64,000 bases of DNA from NCBI RefSeq assembly GCF_934307085.1, contig NZ_CAKRCF010000012.1:6461-70460 (forward strand), in the 5' to 3' direction. Below the pieces are notes generated by a model. It was not told where the DNA came from and searched no databases. It saw nothing but the letters and a program-made list of their open reading frames with translations. The DNA is from an uncultured Anaerobutyricum sp. GTDB lineage: Bacteria; Bacillota; Clostridia; Lachnospirales; Lachnospiraceae. Shown here one piece after another: positions 14,961 through 24,373 of the stretch (its first letter is position 1; each line of letters opens with the position of its first letter). Made by a program: the position numbers and the translations under genes.

Positions 14961-16892
14961 ATGAAAGATGGCTTTTTGAAAGTAGGAGTAGCATCTGTTG
15001 ATGTAGAAGTTGCGAATCCGATTCATAATAAAGAAAAAGTAATGGAAGTGATTAAGAAGGCGGATAAGAATGGAGTAAAGCTTTTAGTTTTTCCAGAACT
15101 TGTCCTTACTGCTTACACATGTAATGATCTGTTTTTACAAAAAACATTACTGGATGAGGCAAAGAATCAGCTTTTTTCTATATTGGAAGAGACAAAAGGA
15201 CAGGATATGGTCATTGTGCTGGGGTTGCCGCTTACGGTAAATCATAAACTTTATAACTGTGCGGTATTTGCACAAAGTGGAAAGATTCTTGGTATTGTGC
15301 CAAAGCATTATCTGCCGAATTATTCCGAATTTTATGAAGCAAGACATTTTGCTCCGGGAGAAGAGAAAGTCAAGTGGATTCGTCTCGGCGGAAAGGAAGT
15401 ACCTTTTGGGATGAATCTTTTGTTTTGTTGCGAGAATATGGAGGAGCTGGTAATAGGGTGTGAAATTTGTGAGGATTTATGGTGTCCATTACCTCCATCT
15501 ACGCATCATGCACTGGCGGGAGCAACTGTAATCTGTAATCCGTCTGCGAGTGATGAGACAACGACGAAAGATACGTACCGACGTAATCTTGTCTCACAGC
15601 AGTCTGCACGTTTAGTTTGTGCTTATCTTTATTCATGTGCAGGAGAAGGAGAATCTACACAGGATTTAGTATACAGCGGTCATAATATGATTGCAGAGTA
15701 TGGGTCTGTTTTAAAGGAATCAAGAAGATTCCAGAATAGTTATATTGAAACAGAAATTGATCTTCAGAGATTAGAAGCAGATAGGAGAAGAATGACAACC
15801 TTTGAAACAGCGGGTGTGGATAAGAATTATGAGAGAGTATATTTCCGACTTAAGGAAGAAAGAACGGAACTTACCCGTAGTTTTGAACGTACTCCTTTCA
15901 TTCCTTCCAATAAGGCAGACAGAGAAAAAAGATGTGATGAAATTCTTACGATTCAGGCAATGGGATTAAAAAAGCGTCTGGCACATACACATTGCAAATC
16001 TGCGGTTGTCGGAATCAGCGGAGGGCTTGATTCTACATTGGCTGTGTTAGTAACCGCAAGAGCGTTTGATATGTTAAATATTCCAAGAGAGAACATTGTG
16101 TGTGTGACCATGCCTTGTTTTGGAACGACAGACAGAACATATTCTAATGCAGTAACACTGACAAAGAAACTGGGAGCAAGCCTCCGGGAAATTCGTATTA
16201 ATAAGGCTGTAGAGCAGCATTTTTCTGATATCGGACATGATCCAGAGAATCATAATGTAACTTATGAGAATTCACAGGCACGTGAGAGAACACAGATTTT
16301 GATGGATATTGCAAATCAGACAAACGGAATGGTTATCGGAACGGGAGATATGTCAGAGCTGGCACTTGGATGGGCGACTTATAATGGGGATCATATGTCC
16401 ATGTACGCTGTAAACTGTTCTGTACCAAAGACATTGGTAAGGCATTTAGTACATTATTATGCAGATACGAGTGAGGAACAGGAATTAAAAGAAGTGCTGC
16501 TTGATATTTTGGATACTCCGGTAAGCCCTGAACTACTTCCGCCTGTAGATGGTGTGATTTCTCAGAAGACAGAAGACTTAGTGGGTCCTTATGAACTTCA
16601 TGATTTCTTCTTATATTATATGTTACGTTTTGGGTTCCATCCAGAGAAGATTTTCAGACTTACTCGTCAGGCATTTGGAGAAGAATATGATGTAGCAACC
16701 TGTTATAAATGGCTTCGTACATTTTGCTGGCGTTTCTTTGCACAGCATTTTAAGAGATCTTGCCTCCCGGATGGTCCAAAGGTTGGTTCTATTGCGGTTT
16801 CACCGAGAGGAGATCTGCGAATGCCAAGTGATGCAAGTTCTGCGGTATGGATGAGAGAGTTAGATACATTAAAAGAAAAGTTAGGACTTTAA
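14961..16892 (+). CDS. nadE: Glutamine-dependent NAD+ synthetase
   Basis: 643 residues from ATG 14961 (GGAGG site). The N-terminal nitrilase-type glutaminase domain carries the triad Glu46 (FPELVLT), Lys115 (VPKHYLPN) and Cys170 (GCEICEDLW). The C-terminal synthetase domain has the P-loop GISGGLDST at about residue 350 and GTGDMSELALGW. Ammonia released from glutamine amidates adenylated nicotinate dinucleotide, the last step of NAD synthesis. The length is typical of the two-domain form. Confidence 0.95.
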   Translation: MKDGFLKVGVASVDVEVANPIHNKEKVMEVIKKADKNGVKLLVFPELVLTAYTCNDLFLQKTLLDEAKNQLFSILEETKGQDMVIVLGLPLTVNHKLYNCAVFAQSGKILGIVPKHYLPNYSEFYEARHFAPGEEKVKWIRLGGKEVPFGMNLLFCCENMEELVIGCEICEDLWCPLPPSTHHALAGATVICNPSASDETTTKDTYRRNLVSQQSARLVCAYLYSCAGEGESTQDLVYSGHNMIAEYGSVLKESRRFQNSYIETEIDLQRLEADRRRMTTFETAGVDKNYERVYFRLKEERTELTRSFERTPFIPSNKADREKRCDEILTIQAMGLKKRLAHTHCKSAVVGISGGLDSTLAVLVTARAFDMLNIPRENIVCVTMPCFGTTDRTYSNAVTLTKKLGASLREIRINKAVEQHFSDIGHDPENHNVTYENSQARERTQILMDIANQTNGMVIGTGDMSELALGWATYNGDHMSMYAVNCSVPKTLVRHLVHYYADTSEEQELKEVLLDILDTPVSPELLPPVDGVISQKTEDLVGPYELHDFFLYYMLRFGFHPEKIFRLTRQAFGEEYDVATCYKWLRTFCWRFFAQHFKRSCLPDGPKVGSIAVSPRGDLRMPSDASSAVWMRELDTLKEKLGL

Positions 16893-16964
16893 AAGGTATA
16901 AAGTTCTGTGCGAATTCGGATAATATGTAAATTATTACGAGCAGAGAAAATAGAACGGATTCTA

Positions 16965-17020
16965 TTTCAAATACATTTAGAGTGTGTTTGAAAAATCAAA
17001 AGGCAATCCGCACACTCTAG
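16965..17020. repeat. Short copy/junction of the CTAGAG MITE-like family
   Basis: TTTCAAATACA (16965-16975) faces TGTGTTTGAAA (16983-16993), and AGAGTGTG (16980-16987) faces CACACTCT (17011-17018). It reads as the right end of one element fused to a minimal second one. It shares its final CTAG with the larger copy at 17017. Confidence 0.55.
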
Positions 17021-17182
17021 AGCATGTTTGAAAAATCATTCCTACAACCTGCACGCCTCAATTTACGGTATATTTTGCCTTCATTCAGTTGACGTAGCCC
17101 GCTACGCCGCCCTCATTCAGGCGAAATCTCCCGCAAATTGCGCCGCACATCTTGCAGAAAGCCTTTTTCAGACACGCTCTAG
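17017..17182. repeat. MITE-like element, copy A (166 bp)
   Basis: The terminal inverted repeats are CTAGAGCATGTTTGAAAAA (17017-17035) and the complement of 17164-17182, matching at 17 of 19 positions. There is no coding capacity. The interior shares a segment with copy B (cattcctacaacctgc... and cggtatattttgc). The right terminus supplies the TAG stop of the - strand gene at 17179-17607. Confidence 0.75.
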
Positions 17183-17607
17183 GATTTCGCTTTAGAAAGA
17201 GCATTTTTTATTGCCTGTTGTAAAATGAGACCAGTATATTTATTTTCTGTATTGAGTTTTAGATCATCAATAGAAGAAATCTTCTCAAGCTGTGAGTTGA
17301 TTTCTTCCAAAGATGGTTCAAGCAGAGGATACATGGCACTTACACTATCAGAAAGATGATTTAAACTTACGGAAGTAATGTGGTCGGCATCGACAGAGAC
17401 TGCCACATCTAATGTATTATCGCCCAGGGTAATCGTGGAAGTGTAGACTCCGGGAGTGTAGACACCAGCATTGGTTTTGGTACTTTTTTCTTCTGGGGCG
17501 AACATAAAGATGAGAAGAAGAATCAGTATGATGCCCAAACAGACGAATAAAGCAGTATAGATTAGTTCTTTTGCTTTTACGACAACAATTTTGGTTTTTG
17601 TACTCAA
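17179..17607 (-). CDS. Small membrane protein with FMN-binding-like domain
   Basis: 142 residues if started at the TTG at 17607, which has GGAAGG ten bases upstream; longer versions would need a start without a ribosome site. One membrane segment (about 14-38) is followed by an external domain with GVYTSTITLGDN, VDADHITSVSLNHL and a C-terminal helix LQQAIKNALSKA. This is the outline of the FMN_bind domain, although the usual SGAT motif that carries covalent FMN is replaced by NKYTG. Flavin binding is therefore doubtful. Its stop codon lies within the end of a MITE-like repeat. It is divergent from polC. Confidence 0.6.
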   Translation of the reverse strand: MSTKTKIVVVKAKELIYTALFVCLGIILILLLIFMFAPEEKSTKTNAGVYTPGVYTSTITLGDNTLDVAVSVDADHITSVSLNHLSDSVSAMYPLLEPSLEEINSQLEKISSIDDLKLNTENKYTGLILQQAIKNALSKAKS

Positions 17608-17758
17608 AAAAAACAGTCCTTCCGATTCATATTTATTAAAGTGTATTCTTAAAATAAAAATATATGATAATATCAGGAACAAAAGGTCTGAAAGTTATTT
17701 GTGACTGTATATGTAGAGGTTTTAAATATAAGACATATCAAATGTAAGGAGGAGAGAG

Positions 17759-20700
17759 ATGCTTGAAGGTCAAACTTTTGTGGAAGTGTTTCCAGATTAT
17801 ACTGTCCCGAAAGATTTGAAGTATGTATTATCGAATTCTGTTGTTTCAAAAGTTGTGATGAAACAGCAGAAAAGAGAGTTGGTAATTCATTTAAAAAGTG
17901 AACATATTCTTTCAAGAAAAGTACTCAATAAAATAGCTTATGAAATGAAAAAGGAGTTATTTGGAAAAACTTCTGTATTTATTTTATTTGATGATACGTA
18001 TGAGCTTTCCTCTGCCTATACGCTGGAAAAAATAGCAGGAGAATACTGGAACAGTATTTTGTATGAAATGAAAAAGATGGGGAGAGTGGAGTACAGTCTG
18101 TTATTGAACAGTGAATGGGGATTTGAGGGAAATATCATGACGATTCTTCTGGAAGACTCTTTTCTTGCAAAGGATAAGTCCAGGATGATAAAAGAATATT
18201 TAGAAGAATTATTTGCCCATCGCTTTGGAAAGGAAATCCAGGTGGGATTTGACTTTACAGATGATGCGAAGCAGGCCTTTTATCAGGCAAGAAATCATAA
18301 ACTTGATCTTGAAGTAGGTATGGTAATGAGCCAGATTAAGCAGGTAGAGACTGAAAAAAAGGGAAATGGATCTGAAGAGGGGGATAAGCCTAAAGAAGAA
18401 AAGAAACAGCGGGCTTATTCTGGTAATTTCTTCGAAGAAAGGGCAAGGAGACAGGAATTTAGCCAGAGAAGACGTTCAAAAGATCCAGATGTTATTTATG
18501 GAAAAGACTGCGATGGAGAAGTTGTCCCATTAGAAGAAGTTATCGATGAAATTGGTCAGATTGTTGTTCGTGGACAGATTCTTAAGATGGAACTTAGAGA
18601 AATACGAAGAGAGCGTACGATTGTAAGTTTTCATATCACAGACTTTACAGATACAATTGTCGGTAAAATCTTTATAGCCAATAATCAGCTTCCTGAATTT
18701 CTGGATTTGTTTGAAAAAGGTAAGTTTTATAAAGTTAAGGGAATGCCAAGAATGGACACTTTTGAGCATGAACTCACACTATCTTCAATATCTGGTATTA
18801 AACCCATTCCAGACTTTACAGAAAAGCGAATGGATAAGAGTCTTGAAAAGCGTGTTGAGTTACATCTTCATACGGTGATGAGTGATCTTGATAGTGTAGT
18901 GGATATTAAGAAAGTAATCAATCAGGCAAAAGAATGGGGACATCCGGCGATGGCGATTACGGACCACGGTGTATTACAGGCATTCCCAATTGCAAATCAC
19001 TGCATTACAATGGACGAGCCATTTAAGATTATTTATGGAGTGGAAGGCTATTTTGTCAATGATTTAAAAAAGCTTGTCACCAATGATAAAGGGCAGAGTC
19101 TTATGGATGATTATGTTGTTTTTGATTTAGAGACAACTGGTTTTAGTCCGATACATGATGCCATTATTGAGATTGGAGCAGTAAAAGTAAGTAAGGGAGA
19201 AATTAAGGATCACTACAGTGTATTTGTAAATCCACAGCGTCCGATTCCTATGCGAATTACAGAACTTACGAGTATTGATGATGCGATGGTGGCAGATGCA
19301 AAAACAATTGAAGAGATTCTTCCAGAATTTTTGGAGTTTTGTGATGGATGCAGTCTGGTTGCACATAACGCAGAATTTGATGTAAGCTTCATAGAAGAGA
19401 ATGCACAGCGCCAGGGATTTCAGACAGATTTTACTGTGATTGATACAGTACAGATGGCAAGGCTTTTACTTACGGATTTGAATCGTTTTAAATTAAATAC
19501 GGTATGTAAGCGTTTAAATATTAAACAGGAGCACCATCATCGAGCCGTTGATGATGCGAGAGTGACGGCGGAAGTTTTTGTTCGTTTTGTAGAAATGCTT
19601 GAAGAACAGGAAGTGCGCACCTTAGCGGCACTCAATGAGATGGGAGCAGTATCTGCGGATTTGATTAGGAAAGCACCATCTTACCATGGAATTATTCTTG
19701 TAAAGAATGAGACGGGACGAGTGAATTTAAACAGGTTGGTTTCGGCCTCTCATCTGGAATATTTCAACCACCGTCCAAGAATGCCAGAAAGTTTGATTCA
19801 AAAGTACAGGGAAGGATTAATTATTGGTTCAGCCTGCGAGGCAGGGGAACTGTTCCAGGCGGTTATCCGTGGAAAGAGTGAGGAAGAACTGGCAGAATTG
19901 GTACGATTCTATGATTATTTAGAAATTCAGCCAATTGGTAACAACATGTTTATGTTGGAAAGTGATAAATACGAGGCACAGACAATTGAGGATCTGCAAA
20001 ATTATAACCGTAAGATTATAGAACTTGGAGAGAGGTACCATAAACCAGTTGTGGCTACCTGTGATGTACATTTCCTAAATCCAGAAGATGAGCAGTACCG
20101 CCGCATTCTTATGGCGGGAAAGGGATTTAAAGATGCAGATAAACAGGCTCCTTTGTATTTTAGGACAACAGAGGAGATGTTAGAAGAGTTTGCGTATTTA
20201 GGAGAGGCAAAAGCAAAGGAAGTTGTCATTACTAATACAAATAAGATTGCCGATATGATAGAGAAAATTTCACCAGTACATCCTGACAAATGTCCTCCGG
20301 TTATTCCAAAGTCGGATGAGACACTTACCAAAATCTGTTATGATAAGGCACATGAAATTTACGGACCAGATTTGCCGGACATTGTAGAAGAACGATTACA
20401 AAGAGAGTTGAATTCCATCATATCAAATGGATTTGCTGTAATGTACATTATTGCGCAGAAGCTTGTGTGGGATTCAAATGATCATGGCTATCTGGTAGGT
20501 TCTAGAGGTTCGGTTGGTTCATCCTTTGTTGCGACGATGGCGGGAATTACGGAGGTAAATCCACTGTCGGCACATTATATCTGTCCAAAGTGTCACTATG
20601 TAGATTTTGATTCGGATGCAGTAAAGCCATATTCTAAAAAAGGTATGTCCGGATGTGATATGCCAGATAGAGATTGTCCGGTATGCGGTACACCATTGCA

Positions 20701-22210
20701 AAAAGAAGGACATGATATTCCGTTTGAGACTTTCCTCGGGTTTAAGGGAAATAAGGAGCCAGATATTGACTTGAACTTTTCTGGAGAATACCAGTCAAAA
20801 GCACATAAATATGTTGAGGTTATTTTTGGAGAGGGAAAGGCATTCCGAGCTGGAACAATTGGTACACTGGCAGAAAAAACTGCTTATGGCTATGTGTATA
20901 AATATTTTCAGGAGAGAAATACTACAAAACGCCGCTGCGAGATGGAGAGAATTGCGGAAGGTTGTACAGGGGTAAAGCGTACAACAGGACAGCATCCAGG
21001 GGGAATTATCGTTGTTCCTCATGAACATGAAATTTATGAGTTCACAGCAATTCAGCATCCGGCAAATGATGTGAATACGGATATTATTACGACACACTTT
21101 GAGTACCATTCCATTGATCACAACTTGTTAAAACTTGATATTCTCGGCCACGATGATCCGACCATGATTAGGAGACTTGAGGATTTGACGGGAATGAATG
21201 CAACGACAATTCCGTTAGATGATCCAGAAGTTATGTCACTTTTTCATGGTACAGATATTTTGGGAATTACCCCGAAAGACATTGGTGGTATTGAGATGGG
21301 TTCACTTGGTGTGCCAGAATTTGGTACAGAATTTGTTATGCAGATGTTAAAAGATACGAATCCGAAGTGCTTCTCTGACCTGGTGCGTATCTCTGGTCTG
21401 TCCCACGGTACTGATGTATGGCTTGGGAATGCACAGACTTTGATTGAAGAGGGTAAGGCAGAGATTTCCACGGCCATCTGTTGTCGAGATGATATTATGA
21501 CTTATCTTATTAATATGGGACTTGATAAAGAACAGTCATTTACCATCATGGAATCCGTGCGTAAAGGAAAGGGATTAAAACCGGAGTGGGAAGAAGAAAT
21601 GACTTCTCACGGAGTGCCAGACTGGTACATCTGGTCTTGTAAAAAGATTAAGTATATGTTCCCAAAAGCCCATGCTGCCGCTTATGTTATGATGGGGTGG
21701 CGTGTAGCCTGGTTTAAAGTACATAAGCCACTGGCTTATTATGCAGCCTATTTTGGGATTCGTGCATCAGCATTTTCTTATGAAATTATGTGCAGGGGAA
21801 AGGAACGTTTAGACGCTGCACTTTCAGAACTTTTGCAGACACCGAAAGACCAGCAGACGAAAAAAGATCAGGATACGATTCGTGATGGAAGAATTGCACA
21901 GGAAATGTATGCGAGAGGATTTGAGTTTATGCCAATAGATATTTACAGGGCAAAAGCTAGAGAATGTCAGATTATTGATGGTAAGATCATGCCACCTCTT
22001 TCAAGTGTGGAAGGTCTTGGTGATAAAGCATGTGAGCAGGTAGAAGAGGCAGCAAAACATGGTCCGTTTACTTCTCTTGAAAACTTTAGAAACCAGGCAA
22101 AAGTCAGTAAGACAAATGTAGATAAGATGGTAGAACTGGGAATCCTTACTGGACTTCCAGAGACAGATCAGCTTACTTTTGACTTCTTTTTGGGGCAGGC
22201 ACAAGTGTAA
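17759..22210 (+). CDS. polC: DNA polymerase III alpha subunit, PolC type
   Basis: 1483 residues, the replicative polymerase of low-GC Firmicutes. Order: N-terminal domain, OB fold (about 225-330), the first part of the PHP domain (LHLHTVMSDLDS, about 368), an inserted DEDDh proofreading exonuclease (VVFDLETTGFSP at about 450; HHRAVDDAR), the PHP remainder, a four-Cys zinc finger (CPKC...CPVC, about 941-980), the polymerase core with catalytic PDIDLNFSG at about 1000, and C-terminal tandem HhH segments. The ATG has a perfect AAGGAGG. It stands alone; upstream proS or ispG genes, common in Bacillus, are absent. Confidence 0.97.
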   Translation: MLEGQTFVEVFPDYTVPKDLKYVLSNSVVSKVVMKQQKRELVIHLKSEHILSRKVLNKIAYEMKKELFGKTSVFILFDDTYELSSAYTLEKIAGEYWNSILYEMKKMGRVEYSLLLNSEWGFEGNIMTILLEDSFLAKDKSRMIKEYLEELFAHRFGKEIQVGFDFTDDAKQAFYQARNHKLDLEVGMVMSQIKQVETEKKGNGSEEGDKPKEEKKQRAYSGNFFEERARRQEFSQRRRSKDPDVIYGKDCDGEVVPLEEVIDEIGQIVVRGQILKMELREIRRERTIVSFHITDFTDTIVGKIFIANNQLPEFLDLFEKGKFYKVKGMPRMDTFEHELTLSSISGIKPIPDFTEKRMDKSLEKRVELHLHTVMSDLDSVVDIKKVINQAKEWGHPAMAITDHGVLQAFPIANHCITMDEPFKIIYGVEGYFVNDLKKLVTNDKGQSLMDDYVVFDLETTGFSPIHDAIIEIGAVKVSKGEIKDHYSVFVNPQRPIPMRITELTSIDDAMVADAKTIEEILPEFLEFCDGCSLVAHNAEFDVSFIEENAQRQGFQTDFTVIDTVQMARLLLTDLNRFKLNTVCKRLNIKQEHHHRAVDDARVTAEVFVRFVEMLEEQEVRTLAALNEMGAVSADLIRKAPSYHGIILVKNETGRVNLNRLVSASHLEYFNHRPRMPESLIQKYREGLIIGSACEAGELFQAVIRGKSEEELAELVRFYDYLEIQPIGNNMFMLESDKYEAQTIEDLQNYNRKIIELGERYHKPVVATCDVHFLNPEDEQYRRILMAGKGFKDADKQAPLYFRTTEEMLEEFAYLGEAKAKEVVITNTNKIADMIEKISPVHPDKCPPVIPKSDETLTKICYDKAHEIYGPDLPDIVEERLQRELNSIISNGFAVMYIIAQKLVWDSNDHGYLVGSRGSVGSSFVATMAGITEVNPLSAHYICPKCHYVDFDSDAVKPYSKKGMSGCDMPDRDCPVCGTPLQKEGHDIPFETFLGFKGNKEPDIDLNFSGEYQSKAHKYVEVIFGEGKAFRAGTIGTLAEKTAYGYVYKYFQERNTTKRRCEMERIAEGCTGVKRTTGQHPGGIIVVPHEHEIYEFTAIQHPANDVNTDIITTHFEYHSIDHNLLKLDILGHDDPTMIRRLEDLTGMNATTIPLDDPEVMSLFHGTDILGITPKDIGGIEMGSLGVPEFGTEFVMQMLKDTNPKCFSDLVRISGLSHGTDVWLGNAQTLIEEGKAEISTAICCRDDIMTYLINMGLDKEQSFTIMESVRKGKGLKPEWEEEMTSHGVPDWYIWSCKKIKYMFPKAHAAAYVMMGWRVAWFKVHKPLAYYAAYFGIRASAFSYEIMCRGKERLDAALSELLQTPKDQQTKKDQDTIRDGRIAQEMYARGFEFMPIDIYRAKARECQIIDGKIMPPLSSVEGLGDKACEQVEEAAKHGPFTSLENFRNQAKVSKTNVDKMVELGILTGLPETDQLTFDFFLGQAQV

Positions 22211-22250
22211 AAACTTTTTGAAAAGATATAGATATAAAAAGTGGTTGGTT

Positions 22251-22342
22251 TACAGAGAATGTTTGAAAAATCATTCCTGCAATCTGCGTGTCCCCGATTC
22301 GCGGTATATTTTGCGGAAAGGATTTTTCAAATACACTCTAAA
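22251..22342. repeat. MITE-like element, copy B (about 92 bp)
   Basis: The left end agaatgtttgaaaaatc and right end gatttttcaaatacactcta are inverted copies. The interior ctgcaatctgcgtg...cggtatattttgcgg aligns with copy A but lacks its central part. It is an internally deleted relative. Confidence 0.7.
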
Positions 22343-22422
22343 GTATAAATGTTATTGCAAAAATCTAACTATGTAAAAAATGGTGTCAGTGTAAAAATAC
22401 TGATATAGACAGGAGGAAAAAG

Positions 22423-22917
22423 ATGAGTTACATTAAAAATGCGGATATTCAGGGAAATGCATGGGTAGCACCGGGAGCTTGTGTTGTCGGCAATGTTACG
22501 CTTGGAGATGAAAGCTCTGTATGGTATAATGCAGTAATTCGAGGAGATATGGCACCAATCGTTGTGGGCTGCGGTTCTAATGTACAGGATGGTACAGTTG
22601 TTCATGCAGACACAGGATTTCCATGCAAAATAGGCAATGGAACGACGATTGGGCATAACGCAATCATTCATGGCTGTACAATAGGACATAATACGGTTGT
22701 CGGAATGGGAGCTATTGTTATGAATGGGGCAGAAATTGGTTCAGACTGTATTATCGGAGCAGGAAGTCTTGTTACACAGGGGACGGTAATTCCTGATGGA
22801 ATGCTTGCATTTGGTTCTCCGGCAAAGGTTATTCGTCCACTCACAGAAGCAGAAAAAAAAGAGAATCAGACAAATGGTATCAGTTATATGCTAATGAAAA
22901 ATGTACAAAAAGGTTGA
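22423..22917 (+). CDS. Gamma-class carbonic anhydrase-like protein
   Basis: 164 residues made of left-handed beta-helix hexapeptide repeats (for example GDESSVWYNAVIRGDMAPI). The three metal-ligand histidines of the family are in place: His61 in VVHAD, His78 in TTIGHNAI and His83 in IIHGC. Such YrdA/CamH-like proteins bind Zn or Fe as trimers and may hydrate CO2. The usual acid proton shuttle is not obvious, so activity is uncertain. AGGAGG precedes the ATG. It is monocistronic, between a repeat element and a fresh promoter. Confidence 0.85.
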   Translation: MSYIKNADIQGNAWVAPGACVVGNVTLGDESSVWYNAVIRGDMAPIVVGCGSNVQDGTVVHADTGFPCKIGNGTTIGHNAIIHGCTIGHNTVVGMGAIVMNGAEIGSDCIIGAGSLVTQGTVIPDGMLAFGSPAKVIRPLTEAEKKENQTNGISYMLMKNVQKG

Positions 22918-22923
22918 AAAAAC

Positions 22924-22953
22924 TTGAAATGTGACCAGAGGTTGATTTATAAT
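22924..22953 (+). promoter_or_regulatory. Promoter of the 330-residue membrane protein gene
   Basis: TTGAAA (22924-22929), an 18-base spacer and TATAAT (22948-22953). Confidence 0.65.
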
Positions 22954-23031
22954 AAGGCGAGTATGGACTTTGAATGTTTTTTTAGAATATCAGAGTGTCA
23001 TCTATAATCAGAAAGGAGAATATTTTTATTT

Positions 23032-24024
23032 ATGCCGGATACTACAAATGGAAAAAGATATAAAGGCTATGAGTTAGAGCAGACTTCTTCCCACCGCCGT
23101 AATCAGGACAGACCATGGTTTTGGAAAGTCTTAGGAATCAGCCTACTGCTCACCGTAATCATTCTTGCAGGTGCGGTTTTTGGACTGTTGCATAGAACAC
23201 ATAAGAATGCGAAACATATGGAGGAGATTAATTCCGCCAATACGATAGATGCTTTATTAAAAAAACATGAAAATGTTACAATTACAGCATCATATTCTCA
23301 TTTAGCAGAGGGCTCAGATTATACAACAACTCGCCAGGTCAGAAAGGACAAAAAGGGAAATTATTTCTCTTACTTTAAAAAAGAAGGTTCTGATGATGAT
23401 TACAAAGAAGTTATCAGCAACAAAGAACTTTATCGGTATAATGGAAAATATACACAGTACTTTGGCTTAGTTTCAAACGACTATGAAGAAGAATGTGTAA
23501 AAGATATTGAAGATGCAGTATTTCAGGGAGATACCAAAGACAGTATACAGAATGAAAAAGAGCGTGATAATACAATTACCTTGCAGCTTACAACTACAGT
23601 ACAAAGCGGCGATGATTATGACACAACATATGGTTTTGCTACGGGTGATAAGATTGAAAAGACGATTATCATAGACAAGAAGACGCAGATTGTTACCTCC
23701 GTAGAAGAAAAATGTGGAGATGAGGTCTTTTACGGTTATACTGTCGAGTTTGACGGAGAAAAGAAGATTCCACAGTTCTATAAAGATTTAAAGAAAGAGA
23801 AAGAAAAGAGAACCTGTACTGTTTACTCCAGTTATGACGGAGAAAAGAATAAGAAATATATTTTCAAGATTCCGATTGACCTTTACTTTACAGTACTTGA
23901 CCATGATGGCTATAAAGTATATGAGAATAAGAGTGGAACAAAGGAATTTACTCATTATCAGATGGAAGTACAGAATCCAGATACGAATCTTTCTTTATAT
24001 ATTAAAGCAAGTTCAAACAACTAA
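23032..24024 (+). CDS. Membrane-anchored hypothetical protein
   Basis: 330 residues, not recognised. A basic cytoplasmic tail (about 1-31) is followed by one membrane segment (about 33-54) and an external domain of about 275 residues rich in Asp, Lys and Tyr. Recurrent beta-strand patterns such as NVTITASYSHLAEGSDY, YRYNGKYTQYFG and GDDYDTTYGF resemble secreted LolA/LppX-like beta sheets measuring substrate binding, but there is no firm motif. The start has AAAGGAG. It has its own promoter; the downstream gap holds a repeat element and a terminator. Confidence 0.75.
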   Translation: MPDTTNGKRYKGYELEQTSSHRRNQDRPWFWKVLGISLLLTVIILAGAVFGLLHRTHKNAKHMEEINSANTIDALLKKHENVTITASYSHLAEGSDYTTTRQVRKDKKGNYFSYFKKEGSDDDYKEVISNKELYRYNGKYTQYFGLVSNDYEEECVKDIEDAVFQGDTKDSIQNEKERDNTITLQLTTTVQSGDDYDTTYGFATGDKIEKTIIIDKKTQIVTSVEEKCGDEVFYGYTVEFDGEKKIPQFYKDLKKEKEKRTCTVYSSYDGEKNKKYIFKIPIDLYFTVLDHDGYKVYENKSGTKEFTHYQMEVQNPDTNLSLYIKASSNN

Positions 24025-24049
24025 AAACAGATAGCTTAGCTTAGGATAG

Positions 24050-24146
24050 TTTTTCAAATATATTCTATAGCGTGTTTGAAAAATGCTTTCAGCAAAAATG
24101 CCCGACAATTAGAAGGTGCAGATTGCTTTTTAGTTTTTCAAACAGG
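24050..24146. repeat. MITE-like element, copy C with a fused end
   Basis: A right end (tttttcaaatatattctata, 24050-24069) abuts a left end (tagcgtgtttgaaaaa, 24068-24083). A second right end (agtttttcaaacagg) closes at 24146. The interior is short and unlike copies A and B. Confidence 0.6.
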
Positions 24147-24159
24147 TGATAAGCTGACA

Positions 24160-24194
24160 AAGACGCCGCAGAAAGAATTTTGCGGCGTTTTTTG
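24160..24194 (+). terminator. Rho-independent terminator
   Basis: ACGCCGCA (24163-24170) pairs with TGCGGCGT (24181-24188), with a 10-base loop and six Ts after. It ends transcription from the membrane protein gene. The rest of the gap to 24373 holds only a lone TATAAT at 24291-24296. Confidence 0.85.
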
Positions 24195-24373
24195 TAGGAA
24201 AATAATGTAATAGTGTTGGGAAGATAAAAGTTGTGCTGTCTTGAACAAGGATGTTAGAGAAAATAAGAAATTTGATACTGTCAATACGGATATAATTTAT
24301 GGTGGGTTATAGATTATGCAAAAAATATATAAATTTACGATATAGTTACAATAAATTGTTAAGAGGAAAAAAG

